DNA of 64,000 nucleotides from NCBI RefSeq assembly GCF_027706845.1, contig NZ_JAQGCZ010000011.1:124001-188000 (forward strand), written 5' to 3'. The position numbers and the translations under genes are program-made. The notes beneath the pieces are model-generated. The model was not told the DNA's origin. It saw only the letters and a program-made list of their open reading frames with translations, and did not search any database. Shown here piece after piece: positions 27,304-36,331 of this stretch. Within the stretch, counting starts at the first letter, position 1; each line of letters opens with the position of its first letter. The stretch is from Mycolicibacterium sp. BiH015 (GTDB lineage Bacteria; Actinomycetota; Actinomycetes; Mycobacteriales; Mycobacteriaceae).

Positions 27304-28281
27304 GTGACGAACCCGCCGCGACGCCCACGAGACCCTGGCTGGCGCGGCCGCGGGATGCCGCCACCCGACCCCGCCACGCGTCGGCTCCCGCGTCCCGCCG
27401 GACCGGACTCCCCGACAGAACAGTTGCGGGCCCGTCCTGCCCAGGCGATGGGAGCCGCCCCGACCGAGAAGATCCGTCGGCCACAACCACCGCTACCGCC
27501 GCCTGCGCCTCCCCGGAAATCGCCGCCGGTGCCACCGACTGCCGAACGGCCAAGGCACACCGCGTTTTTCACTCGGCAGACGATCATCCTGCTCGCCGTC
27601 ATCGCGGTCGCGGTGCTGGCGGGCGGACTTGCAGGGGCCGAACTCTATGCCCGTCACCGTGCGGACGACGTCCTCGTCGCCGTGGCCGAATGCGTCGTGG
27701 AGGACGGGGCGACGATCTCCTACGGGGTGAATCCGCCGTTCCTGTGGCAGCACATCACCGGCCACTACACGAACATCTCGGTCGAGACAGCAGGGGATCG
27801 CGTGCAGTCGGCGAAGGGGATGACGGCAGACGTCACCCTTCGGGACGTGCGCCTTCAGGATTCCGGCGATTCCAAAGGCACCATCGGGGCGTTGGACGCG
27901 ACCCTGACGTGGACGTCGGCAGGCATCAAAGACACTGTCGCCGAGAACCTACCCGTTGTCGGCAGCCTGGTCACCGATGTCAGGACCGACGTGGCGTCCG
28001 GCACGATCGTGATGGACGCGGGTGACTCCAGCGTCACCGCGAAACCCGTTGTCTCAAAAGGAGATCTCACCCTGGAGGTGCTGGAGGTCGCGGGGCCGTT
28101 CCCGAAGGAGACGGTGCAGTCGGCGCTGAACGACCTGACCAAGAAGCTGAACGACAACTACCCGCTCGGAATTCACGCGGACAGCGTCGAGGTCACCAAC
28201 TCCGGAGTCGTCGGAACGTTCTCCAGCCAAGACGCCTCGATCCCGAACGAGGAGACGAACGCCTGTTTCGCGCGGCTGTAG
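27304..28281 (+). CDS. DUF2993 (LmeA-like) membrane-anchored protein
   Basis: The 325-residue product starts with about 85 residues of Pro/Arg-rich cytoplasmic sequence, then one hydrophobic segment (IILLAVIAVAVLAGGLAGAELY) and an extracytoplasmic DUF2993 domain with repeated beta-type segments such as IDGALDATLTW-like strands and a final FSSQDASIPNE. DUF2993 is a lipid-binding-type fold, represented in M. tuberculosis by the lipomannan-related protein LmeA. The Pro-rich N-terminus is unlike a lipoprotein signal, so this paralog is anchored by the helix. It starts at GTG 27304 and is convergent with the Lrp gene (5 bp between stops). Confidence 0.78.
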   Translation: MTNPPRRPRDPGWRGRGMPPPDPATRRLPRPAGPDSPTEQLRARPAQAMGAAPTEKIRRPQPPLPPPAPPRKSPPVPPTAERPRHTAFFTRQTIILLAVIAVAVLAGGLAGAELYARHRADDVLVAVAECVVEDGATISYGVNPPFLWQHITGHYTNISVETAGDRVQSAKGMTADVTLRDVRLQDSGDSKGTIGALDATLTWTSAGIKDTVAENLPVVGSLVTDVRTDVASGTIVMDAGDSSVTAKPVVSKGDLTLEVLEVAGPFPKETVQSALNDLTKKLNDNYPLGIHADSVEVTNSGVVGTFSSQDASIPNEETNACFARL

Positions 28282-28286
28282 GTGCC

Positions 28287-28763
28287 TTAGCCGCGGCCGC
28301 GCGCCAACTCCTCCAGTAGCGGTCGGGTGCGGTACGCGACGACCTCGTGCATCGCGACCGACATCGTCGTGCGTTCGACACCGGGAACCGCGAGAACCAG
28401 ACCCGCGACGCGATACAGGTCATCGGCATCGGTCGCCACGACACCGACCAGCAGATCGGCCGCACCTGAGAGCCCGGTGACCTGGGTGATCTGAGTGACG
28501 GTCTCCAACTCGGCAATCACCGCTTCGAGCCTGTGCTGGTCCACTACGACGGTGATGAACGCCTTCAGCGGATATCCGAGGTCACGCGGAGAGACGCACC
28601 GGTCGATGGGCGCGAGCACCTTCTCCTGATCCCAGCGTGCCAACCGGGCCTGCACGGTATTGCGCGCCAGGTTGAGCATCTGCGCCAGCTGCACGCCTGT
28701 GGCCCTTGGTGCGTCACACAGGGCTAGCAGCAACCGTGCATCGGTTCGATCCAGTTTCGCCAT
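28287..28763 (-). CDS. Lrp/AsnC family transcriptional regulator
   Basis: The 158-residue protein has an N-terminal winged helix-turn-helix (DRTDARLLLALCDAPRATGVQLAQ, then NTVQARLARW) and a C-terminal RAM ligand domain (AFITVVVDQHR, VTGLSGAADLLVGV, TTMSVAMHEVV). Proteins of this size and domain order sense amino acids. It is divergent from the indolepyruvate ferredoxin oxidoreductase gene with 139 bp between starts, where an imperfect repeated motif lies. Control of that amino acid degradation enzyme by this regulator is likely but inferred. Confidence 0.92.
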   Translation of the reverse strand: MAKLDRTDARLLLALCDAPRATGVQLAQMLNLARNTVQARLARWDQEKVLAPIDRCVSPRDLGYPLKAFITVVVDQHRLEAVIAELETVTQITQVTGLSGAADLLVGVVATDADDLYRVAGLVLAVPGVERTTMSVAMHEVVAYRTRPLLEELARGRG

Positions 28764-28797
28764 GTCGCGCAGTATCCCACGTCACATCAGTCGAAAT

Positions 28798-28830
28798 ATG
28801 CGCAACATGCTCAACGAGATGCACAATGCT
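28798..28830. promoter_or_regulatory. Repeated ATGCRCAA-type motif, candidate Lrp binding site
   Basis: ATGCGCAACATGCT (28798-28811) and ATGCACAATGCT (28819-28830) form an imperfect direct repeat starting 21 bp apart, about two helical turns. It is AT-rich for this genome and lies between the divergent Lrp and indolepyruvate oxidoreductase genes, where an Lrp octamer could bind. Confidence 0.4.
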
Positions 28831-28902
28831 TGCTCAGACTGCGTGCTGCTGACACCCTAGAGGAAGCAATACGCCCAGCAATCGCCGAGGTGGTGAGCCC
28901 TG

Positions 28903-31900
28903 ATGACGGATCTCGACGTCCGCCGACCCGACCGAAACGCCTACGAACTCAGCGACCGTTATCGGATGGGATCAGGGGCGGTGCTGCTGACCGGCGTGCA
29001 GGCCATCGCCCGGGCTCTCGTCGAACAGCATGAGCGGGATGCGCGCGCCGGGCTGAGGACGGCGACGTTCGTCTCCGGCTATCAGGGCAGCCCACTCGGC
29101 GGAGTCGACCGCATGCTGGCCGGGATGCCCGACGTGCTGAGCGCCCACGACATCACCTTCGTGCCGGGGCTCAACGAGGAACTTGCGGCAACCTCGGTGT
29201 GGGGCAGTCAAGCGGTGCTGGGCGCGGGTACGCCGACCCATGACGGCGTGGTGGGCGTCTGGTACGGCAAAGGACCCGGCCTCGACCGCGCCACCGATGC
29301 TCTCCGGCACGCCAACATGTACGGCGTCAACCCCCGCGGCGGCATGCTGCTGCTCGTCGGTGACGACCCCGCCTCCAAGTCGTCCACGGTGCCCGCGGTC
29401 AGCGAGCGCTCCTTGGCGGCGCTCGGCATCCCCGTGCTGTTCCCCCGTAACGCCCGTGAGATCGTCACGATGGCGATGCACGGGATCGCGTTGTCGAGGG
29501 CGTCAGGCTGTGTGGTTGCGCTCAAGATCGTCGCCGACGTGGCCGACGGCGCATGGTCGGTCGACGCACACGACCTCGAGGTCGGCATTGTCGTTCCTGA
29601 AATCGACTGGGAGGGAAAGCCCTTCGCGTACCGGCAGCGTCCGATGGCGGCACCCGCCGACAGTCTGCTCGCCGAGGCGGACCTGTACGGACCGCGTGCC
29701 GAAATCGTCCGGGCCTACGGCGCAGCCAACCGCCTCGACGTCATCGAGCTCGACTCTGCGGCTGCGCGCATCGGGATCGCCGCCACCGGAACTGCTTTCG
29801 ATTCGGTGCGGCAGGCTCTGTCCGATCTCGGCGCGGACGACTTCGCGCTGCGGCGGGCCGGTGTCCGACTGCTGAGAATCGGCATGCCCACCCCGCTGGG
29901 TCCGGACACGGTCACCGCGTTCGCCGACGGGCTCGACGAGATCCTGGTGGTCGAGGACAAGACCGCGTTCGTCGAGTCGCAAATGCGAGAGATCCTGTAC
30001 GGCAGGCACGGTGCGCCGTCGATCATCGGCAAGAAGGACGCCCACGGCCGTCTGCTGATTCCCGCAGGCGGGGAGCTGACCGCCGGACGCCTGCTCGCGC
30101 CGCTGCGCCGCGTCCTCGGCAAGCACCTCGACCTCAAGAAGCCGGCACCGCCACCGTTGGCGCTGGAAGTCCTTCCCGCCCAACGTGCCGCCTACTTCTG
30201 CAGCGGATGCCCCCACAACCGCTCGACCGCGGTTCCCGACGGCTCGCTGGCCGGCGGCGGCATCGGCTGCCACACGATGGTCACGATGTCGGGCCGCAGA
30301 GACAGCGCCGTCGTCGGCCTCACCCAGATGGGCGGCGAGGGCAGCCAGTGGATCGGTCAGGCACCGTTCACCGACATCCCGCACCTGTTCCAGAACATCG
30401 GCGACGGCACCTTCTTCCACTCCGGCCAGCTGGCGGTGCAGGCCTGTGTTGCTGCCGAGGTGAACATCACCTACAAGCTGCTCTACAACGACGTCGTCGC
30501 GATGACGGGCGCCCAGCACGCCGAAGGGGCACTCGCGGTCGCTGCTCTGACTCACAAGCTGAAATATGAAGGCGTGCAGCAAATCATCATCTGTGCCGAC
30601 GAGCCCCGGCGTCATCGCAAACGAGCCCTGGCCAAGGGCACGCTCGTGTGGCACCGGGACCGCCTCGACGAAGCGCAGAAAAGGCTGCGCGACGTCAAAG
30701 GTGTGACCGTCCTGATCTACGACCAACACTGTGCCGCCGACGCACGCAGGCAGCGCAAACGCGGCAGCCTGCCGACGCGGACCACCCGAGTCGTGATCAA
30801 CGAGGCCGTCTGCGAAGGCTGCGGCGACTGCGGTGTGAAGTCGAATTGCCTTTCCGTGCAACCTGTCGACACCGAGTTCGGCCGCAAGACCCGCATCGAT
30901 CAAACGTCCTGCAACACCGACTACAGCTGCCTCGACGGCGACTGCCCGTCCTTCGTCACCGTGGAGATGACCGGCAGGAAGCCGGCGACGAAGCCGGAGC
31001 CGTCGCCGCCCGCGCTACCGGAACTGGCCGTGGAACCGATCACGTCCACCCACAACGTGTTCTTCGCCGGAATCGGCGGGACCGGCATCGTCACGGTGAA
31101 CCAGGTGCTGGCCACCGCCGCCCTGCGCGCGGGCTACGACGTGGAGAGCCTCGACCAGATCGGCCTCAGCCAGAAGGCAGGTCCAGTCGTTTCGCATCTG
31201 CGCTTCGCCGCGCACAAGCTCGACCCCGCCAACCGGCTCACTCCCGGCAGCGCAGACTGCTTCGTCGCCTTCGACCTGTTGGCGGCTGCCGACCCCAAGA
31301 ACCTCGGCTACGGTGATCCCGCCAGAACGGTGTCGATAGCCTCGACCAGCAAGACGCCCACCGGCGACATGGTGTACGACAAGACAATTGCCTATCCCGA
31401 AACGGCGTCTCTGTTGGAGAGGCTGGGCCGCGTTTCGCGCACCGTGCAATCCTTCGACGCCCTTGCGGCGGCGCAGAAATTGTTCGGAAGCACCGCCGCG
31501 GCGAACTTCCTGTTGATCGGGGCGGCCTATCAGACGGGAGCGCTGCGCCTGCCGGCGTCTGCCATCGAGGAGGCCATCGAGATCAACGGCGTCGCTGTCG
31601 CGGCGAACGTCGCCGCGTTCCGCTGGGGCCGCGTCGCGATCACCGATCCGGCACACTTTCACGACATCGTCTCGCCCATGCCCGGTCGGCGCGCGGCACC
31701 TGCACCCGCGCACGTGCTGGCGGGCACCTCGTTCTGCGGGCACGTCGGCGACCTCATCGCGCGGCGCGCATCCGACCTCGTGGCGTTCCAGAACGAGAAG
31801 GTGGCGCGCAGGTATGTGGATGTCATGGAACAGATCTGGACCGCCGAGCGCGCGGTCGGTGCCCGCACGGAGTTCAGCGAGGCGGTCGCGAAGGGCCTGT

Positions 31901-32346
31901 ACAAACTCACCGCGTACAAGGACGAGTACGAGGTGGCGCGGCTGCTCACCGACCCGCAGTTCCTGGACCACGTCAAGTCCGAAGTGCCGGGCGGCGAGAA
32001 ACTGACCTACAGGCTGCACCCGCCGACACTGCGGTCGATGGGTCGCACAACGAAGATCGGGCTGGGGCCGAAAAGTCATGTTGCGCTGCGTGTTCTGGCC
32101 AAAGGGAAGCGACTGCGCGGAACTGTGTTCGACCCCTTCGGCTACGCACATGTCCGCAAGGTCGAGCGGGACCTACTCGCCGAATACATCGCCATCGTGG
32201 TGCGACTGGCCGGTGAACTCGATGTCGGAACCTACGACCGCGCCGTCGAGGTGGCCGGGTTGGTGGACATGGTGCGCGGCTACGAGAACATCAAGCTCGC
32301 CAGTGTCGACGCCTACCGCACCCGATTGCGGGAGCTGGGGCTCTGA
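28903..32346 (+). CDS. Indolepyruvate ferredoxin oxidoreductase, fused alpha-gamma (IorAB)
   Basis: The 1147-residue protein is a fused aryl-pyruvate:ferredoxin oxidoreductase. It converts 2-oxo acids from aromatic or other amino acids to acyl-CoA, passing electrons to ferredoxin. The pyrimidine-binding domain begins near FVSGYQGSPLGGVD; a thiamine-diphosphate-binding part contains the CSGCPHNRS and GIGCHTM motifs and a GDGTFFHSG loop. Near residue 635 there is a cysteine cluster (CEGCGDCGVKSNC, then CNTDYSCLDGDC). The gamma-type domain starts near residue 710 with FFAGIGGTGIVTVNQVL. Fused versions occur in aerobic proteobacteria and actinobacteria. Start ATG 28903 follows a GAGG-containing site. 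The 3' end overlaps the convergent cutinase gene by 34 bp. Confidence 0.92.
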   Translation: MTDLDVRRPDRNAYELSDRYRMGSGAVLLTGVQAIARALVEQHERDARAGLRTATFVSGYQGSPLGGVDRMLAGMPDVLSAHDITFVPGLNEELAATSVWGSQAVLGAGTPTHDGVVGVWYGKGPGLDRATDALRHANMYGVNPRGGMLLLVGDDPASKSSTVPAVSERSLAALGIPVLFPRNAREIVTMAMHGIALSRASGCVVALKIVADVADGAWSVDAHDLEVGIVVPEIDWEGKPFAYRQRPMAAPADSLLAEADLYGPRAEIVRAYGAANRLDVIELDSAAARIGIAATGTAFDSVRQALSDLGADDFALRRAGVRLLRIGMPTPLGPDTVTAFADGLDEILVVEDKTAFVESQMREILYGRHGAPSIIGKKDAHGRLLIPAGGELTAGRLLAPLRRVLGKHLDLKKPAPPPLALEVLPAQRAAYFCSGCPHNRSTAVPDGSLAGGGIGCHTMVTMSGRRDSAVVGLTQMGGEGSQWIGQAPFTDIPHLFQNIGDGTFFHSGQLAVQACVAAEVNITYKLLYNDVVAMTGAQHAEGALAVAALTHKLKYEGVQQIIICADEPRRHRKRALAKGTLVWHRDRLDEAQKRLRDVKGVTVLIYDQHCAADARRQRKRGSLPTRTTRVVINEAVCEGCGDCGVKSNCLSVQPVDTEFGRKTRIDQTSCNTDYSCLDGDCPSFVTVEMTGRKPATKPEPSPPALPELAVEPITSTHNVFFAGIGGTGIVTVNQVLATAALRAGYDVESLDQIGLSQKAGPVVSHLRFAAHKLDPANRLTPGSADCFVAFDLLAAADPKNLGYGDPARTVSIASTSKTPTGDMVYDKTIAYPETASLLERLGRVSRTVQSFDALAAAQKLFGSTAAANFLLIGAAYQTGALRLPASAIEEAIEINGVAVAANVAAFRWGRVAITDPAHFHDIVSPMPGRRAAPAPAHVLAGTSFCGHVGDLIARRASDLVAFQNEKVARRYVDVMEQIWTAERAVGARTEFSEAVAKGLYKLTAYKDEYEVARLLTDPQFLDHVKSEVPGGEKLTYRLHPPTLRSMGRTTKIGLGPKSHVALRVLAKGKRLRGTVFDPFGYAHVRKVERDLLAEYIAIVVRLAGELDVGTYDRAVEVAGLVDMVRGYENIKLASVDAYRTRLRELGL

Positions 32347-33023
32347 ACATGTTGCTGCACATGCTTGGTGATCCACTGGGCCGCCAGCTTCACCAGCCCG
32401 GACTGTGGGTAGCGCACATGCGCGGAGAAATCGTCGCCGCGCGAACAGATCGGGTCACCGGTGTTGCACAGGTCCGCGGTCCTGGCGCCGAAATCCGGGC
32501 TGAGGACGGTCAGCGGTCTGCCGAACCGGGCCGACGGGTTGCCGAAGACGGCGATCGCCGCCACATGGGGCACCACCGCCAGTGGCAGCGGCGCGGTGTA
32601 GCCCAGTCCCGCAATGGGTGAGGTGGCGACGACGTCGATGACGGCCGCGCCCTGGGAATAGCCGCCCATCACGATCTTGCTGTCGGGGCACTGCGCGGCA
32701 ATGGTCTGAACACGCCTGCTGGTGTCATTGGCGCCCGCGGCCACTTGCGCGAAATCCCAGGATGCCGGGTACTTCACCGCGTAGGTTCCGATGGACAGGC
32801 CCTTGACCATCGGCTGCAGCGTCTTCACCAAGGACGTGCCGACCACGCCGAGCCCGGGCGGCTCGTCGGTGCCGCGGGCGAAGACGATCTCGATGTCGTT
32901 GCAGCGGGGTGCGGCCGTGGCGACGGGCGCACCGAGGGCGGCCGCAGTCAGGGCCATCGCGAGTGCCGACGCTGCGGCGGTGGGCCGTCGGCGCGTCAGC
33001 GCGGTGGTGTTGCGGACAGCCAC
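32313..33023 (-). CDS. Secreted cutinase-like esterase
   Basis: This 236-residue protein has a signal peptide with AxA cleavage (VATAAPRC) and a compact cutinase domain. It shows CNDIEIVFARGTDEPPG, the nucleophile motif GGYSQGA, NTGDPICSRG with the catalytic Asp and disulfide Cys, and FSAHVRY with the His. It lacks the proline-rich linker of the other cutinase at 25136. The last residues are encoded across the end of the indolepyruvate oxidoreductase gene. It follows the phospholipid/ABC cassette on the same strand with a 93-bp gap, so it may have a separate promoter. Confidence 0.9.
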   Translation of the reverse strand: MAVRNTTALTRRRPTAAASALAMALTAAALGAPVATAAPRCNDIEIVFARGTDEPPGLGVVGTSLVKTLQPMVKGLSIGTYAVKYPASWDFAQVAAGANDTSRRVQTIAAQCPDSKIVMGGYSQGAAVIDVVATSPIAGLGYTAPLPLAVVPHVAAIAVFGNPSARFGRPLTVLSPDFGARTADLCNTGDPICSRGDDFSAHVRYPQSGLVKLAAQWITKHVQQHVQSPSSRNRVR

Positions 33024-33116
33024 GGGCCTCTCCTCGACCTGGCGCGATTACTGGACGATGACCGGCTTGGAGTACCCACCCGTCACAAATTTCACTCCCG
33101 TACCACTGTGTCGAAG

Positions 33117-34772
33117 CTATCGACGGGTGATGCGCCAGCGCGCGACACCGGCGAAGACCAGCGACAGCGCGGCGAGCATGGCCATGTTGACGAGCCAAGT
33201 GGAGGCGGTGTGCTGCCAGTGCTGGTCGTCGGCGATCCCCGCGACAAGATGGGTCAGGTCGGTGGTCGACGCCGTCGCCGCGAAGCCCCACCGCCCCGGC
33301 ATCGCCAGCGAGAGCGTCTCGAACAGCGGACGGTCCGTCACAGGGATGTACCCGCCGGCGAGAACCAGCTGCGCCATCAACGTGATCGCCAGCAGCACGA
33401 TCACCTGATCACCGGTGCGTGCCCACGCGGACAGGGCGAGACCCAGCACCGACGCCGCCACACACGTGGCCGCCACCCCGGCGAACAGTTCGAGCGTGGG
33501 GTGGCCCAGGAACACCGCATCCGTCGGCGCTGCTTTGCCCACGCCGGGTGCGGTGACCACCAGCACGAGGAGGGCCGACTGCACCGTGGCGATGGCACCG
33601 AACACGACGACCTTTCCGAGCAGGTATGCCGTCGCCGACAGCCCCGCGGCGTGCTCCCGGTGGAACACCGCACGCTCGCCGACCAGATCGCGGACGGTGA
33701 GCGTGATCCCCATCAGAATCGCGGCGAAGCTCGTCAGCGCGACGATGTGTTTGGCTTCGAACGGCGGCGCGCCGTCGGCGGGCAGACCGGCCAGGCCCGC
33801 GTCGCCGGCCGCCGTCAGAGGCAGGACGCCGACGAGGAGCGGCAGAAGAGCAAGGAACGTGAGGTAGCCGCGTTGGGCCAGCAGCAGCCGCAGCTGACGG
33901 CGCGCGACGGTCCACAGTTGCCCGAACACGCCGGGTCGCACCGGATCGTGCGCCGGCCCGTGCGGCGCCCGCGTGTGGGTGAGGGTCATCTCGTCGCGCA
34001 CTGCCTCGCAGGTGCGGGCCGCCGTGAAGATCTCCGCCCAGTCGGACGTGCCCATTGCCGTGGCGATGTCGTGGGGCGCGCCCCGGAAGGCGAGCTTGCC
34101 GCCGGGGGCGAGGAGCAGCACCTGATCGCAGAAGTCCAGATGTGTCAGCGAGTGGGTCACGACGACGATCACGCGTCCTGCGTCGGCCAGGCGGCGCAGC
34201 ATCGACATCACGGTACGGTCCAGCGCGGGATCGAGACCGGTTGTCGGCTCGTCGAGGACCAGCAGCGACGGCCCGGTCAGCAGTTCCATCGCCACCGAGA
34301 CGCGTTTGCGTTGGCCGCCGGACAACGAGTCGATGCGGGTCGCGGCATGGTCGGTGAGCTCGAGTTCGGCGAGCACGTCGGCGATGACGCGGCGGCGATG
34401 CCCGGCAGTGGTGCCTGCGGGCAGTCGAAGCTCTGCGGCGAAGGTCAGTGCCTGCATCACAGTCAGGCGTCGGTGGACGATATCGTCCTGCGGCACAAAT
34501 CCGATCGGGCCCATGAAGGACACCGATCCGCAGGTCGGTCGCCGTGCTCCCGTGATCACCTCTGCCAGCGTGGACTTCCCGGAACCCGACGGACCGATCA
34601 CCGCGGTGAGTGTCCCCGGGCGGGCGGTGAACGAAATCCTCTCCAGCACAGTCACATCACGGCCCACGGTGAGGCCGACGGCGTGGACACCCAGACCGCC
34701 GTCGGCCGGCGGAGTGGGCATGCGGACGGTCGGAACATCGAGAAGTGAGCTGGTATTCATGTGATCTCTCAT
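33117..34772 (-). CDS. ABC exporter half-transporter (NBD-TMD, ABCG/Rv1747-like)
   Basis: The 551-residue product fuses one ABC ATPase to one ABC-2-type membrane domain. The ATPase has Walker [10 protein letters not shown] near residue 60, FVPQDDIVHRRLTV as Q-loop, the ABCG-style signature LSGGQRKRVSVAMELL near 165, and Walker B LLVLDEPTTGLDP. Six hydrophobic segments follow from about residue 330. The protein resembles the transporter part of mycobacterial Rv1747 without its FHA domains. The start at 34772 overlaps the cdsA-like stop (ATGA); ATG 34760 is a possible internal alternative. As the last gene of a phospholipid-synthesis cassette, it probably exports or flips the lipid made by the upstream enzymes. 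Confidence 0.88.
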   Translation of the reverse strand: MRDHMNTSSLLDVPTVRMPTPPADGGLGVHAVGLTVGRDVTVLERISFTARPGTLTAVIGPSGSGKSTLAEVITGARRPTCGSVSFMGPIGFVPQDDIVHRRLTVMQALTFAAELRLPAGTTAGHRRRVIADVLAELELTDHAATRIDSLSGGQRKRVSVAMELLTGPSLLVLDEPTTGLDPALDRTVMSMLRRLADAGRVIVVVTHSLTHLDFCDQVLLLAPGGKLAFRGAPHDIATAMGTSDWAEIFTAARTCEAVRDEMTLTHTRAPHGPAHDPVRPGVFGQLWTVARRQLRLLLAQRGYLTFLALLPLLVGVLPLTAAGDAGLAGLPADGAPPFEAKHIVALTSFAAILMGITLTVRDLVGERAVFHREHAAGLSATAYLLGKVVVFGAIATVQSALLVLVVTAPGVGKAAPTDAVFLGHPTLELFAGVAATCVAASVLGLALSAWARTGDQVIVLLAITLMAQLVLAGGYIPVTDRPLFETLSLAMPGRWGFAATASTTDLTHLVAGIADDQHWQHTASTWLVNMAMLAALSLVFAGVARWRITRR

Positions 34773-35677
34773 CCGAGGAAGTAGGCCAGTGGGAGGACGA
34801 CGAGCAGGGAGTCGACGCGGTCGAGCAGGCCGCCGAAGCCGGGAAGCCAGTCGCCGGCGTCCTTCACCTGCGCCTGCCGCTTGAGCATGGACTCCAGCAG
34901 GTCACCGAAGAGGCCGCCGAGGGCGACCGCGATCCACAACCCGATCGAGATGGTGCCCAGCAGGGTGAGGATCAGGAACGCGCCGAGGATTGCCCCGACC
35001 ATCCCGCCGACCGTCTTGTTCGGGCTCAGCGGAGACAGCGGCCGACGCGCCCAGGCCATGCGGCGCAGTCCTTTCCCGCCGCACCACGCTGCCACGTCGG
35101 TGGCCGCGACGGCAAAGCAGATCAGGTACGTGTCGGGCCACACCATCACCAGGTGCGCCAGCGACCAGCAGATCCACACCGACCCGAAAGCGGTGAAAGC
35201 CGTTCTCCGAGCGCCGTTCTCAACATCGCCGCCGAGTACCGACGGCAGCGCGCAGAACAGGGCGGCGATCGGCGCGAATGACAGAAGCTCCGGTCGGATC
35301 CACGCCGCGAACGGATACAGCACCGCGAGTGCCGCGAGCACACCGGTGTCTGCGCGGCCCAGTCCCACCAGGCGGGCGAACTCGACGACTCCGACGACCG
35401 CCAGGATCGCTGCCAGCACCGCAGTGCTGCCCTCACCGAACCAGACGGGAAGGCCGACGGCGGGAGCGATCAGCACCCAGGTGCGCCATTTCTGGATCAG
35501 TTCCGGCTTCCGGGAGATCAGCACCGCTGCACCGGCGACGGCGAGTATCGCGACGGTGATCCACAGGAAGAACACGGCGCGCGAGTGCAGGTGCACCTGC
35601 AGTGGGCCCAGATCGATGTCGAGGGGCATGCGGCGGTCCGCATGCACGAACTGCAGGTAGGTGTCCAGGATCGTCAT
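34769..35677 (-). CDS. Phosphatidate cytidylyltransferase (CdsA-like)
   Basis: This 302-residue membrane protein with about eight helices carries the CDP-diglyceride synthetase signature near the C-terminus: SMLKRQAQVKDAGDWLPG, then GGLLDRVDSL, with Phe where the family usually has His in PGHGG. Cytidylyltransferases activate phosphatidic acid to CDP-diacylglycerol. A mycobacterium must also have a housekeeping cdsA elsewhere, so this is probably a dedicated second copy. The cassette's acyltransferase and CDP-alcohol phosphatidyltransferase flank it upstream. ATG 35677 is used; TTG 35686 would add three residues. Confidence 0.88.
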   Translation of the reverse strand: MTILDTYLQFVHADRRMPLDIDLGPLQVHLHSRAVFFLWITVAILAVAGAAVLISRKPELIQKWRTWVLIAPAVGLPVWFGEGSTAVLAAILAVVGVVEFARLVGLGRADTGVLAALAVLYPFAAWIRPELLSFAPIAALFCALPSVLGGDVENGARRTAFTAFGSVWICWSLAHLVMVWPDTYLICFAVAATDVAAWCGGKGLRRMAWARRPLSPLSPNKTVGGMVGAILGAFLILTLLGTISIGLWIAVALGGLFGDLLESMLKRQAQVKDAGDWLPGFGGLLDRVDSLLVVLPLAYFLG

Positions 35678-35692
35678 GTCAGGCAACCCGTT

Positions 35693-36331
35693 TCAGGACG
35701 CCAGCGCGAAGCGGTCGTCCACGACCTGGACGCCGGCCCCGCCGCGAAGGGCCACAACGTGCGCGCGGAGTTCGGCGGCCGTGACGTCGTGGGGGTCCAG
35801 CGGTGCGCCGAGGCGGACCTGCATCGGCGCCGGCGAGAACGGGCCGTCCTTGGGCAGCACAGCTGCGGTGCCGAGAATTGCGACAGGCACAATGGGGACA
35901 CCGCAGTCACGCGCCAGACGCAGTGCGCCGGACCGGAACTCGGCAACGGCTCCGTCGGTGGATCGCGTGCCTTCCGGGTAGAGGACCACGGTCCGGCCGG
36001 CCTTGAGCGCCGGGCCCGCCGCGGCCAGCAGTGCGGTGTAGTTGCCCCCGCCGGCCCCGCCGCTTCGTCGTACCGGCAGGATGCCGGCCAGCGAGGTGGC
36101 GATGAAGCGCCGCAGCGGTACGTCGAACCAGTAGTCGGCAGCGGCGCCGAACACCGGCTGTGCCGCGGGGGGCAGGGCTGCCAGTAGCGCGGCGGTGTCG
36201 GCGTGCGAGGAGTGGTTCGCCACCACCACGCAGCCGCCGGCGGTGTGCCAGCGACCGGTCACGGTCAACCCGCCGGACATGGCGCAGACCGTGCGCCAGA
36301 GCCAGTGCCGGAGAATGCTGGCGGGCTTCAT
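35693..36331 (-). CDS. PlsC-like 1-acylglycerol-3-phosphate acyltransferase
   Basis: The 212-residue protein shows the lysophospholipid acyltransferase motifs: VVVANHSSHADT (HX4D catalytic motif), a middle RRFIATSLAGILPVRR block, and LYPEGTRS for glycerol-phosphate binding, then VPIVPVAILGT. It lies between the CDP-alcohol phosphatidyltransferase (4-bp ATGA overlap) and the cdsA-like gene (about 15 bp). It would supply phosphatidic acid or acylate the product of the cassette. It is short for the family but complete. Confidence 0.88.
   Translation of the reverse strand: MKPASILRHWLWRTVCAMSGGLTVTGRWHTAGGCVVVANHSSHADTAALLAALPPAAQPVFGAAADYWFDVPLRRFIATSLAGILPVRRSGGAGGGNYTALLAAAGPALKAGRTVVLYPEGTRSTDGAVAEFRSGALRLARDCGVPIVPVAILGTAAVLPKDGPFSPAPMQVRLGAPLDPHDVTAAELRAHVVALRGGAGVQVVDDRFALAS

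Noticed and set aside
32745-34748. A 667-codon plus-strand frame opposite the ABC exporter
   Set aside because: Composition is Arg/Gln/His-rich without any motif; the minus strand has complete ABC transporter motifs.
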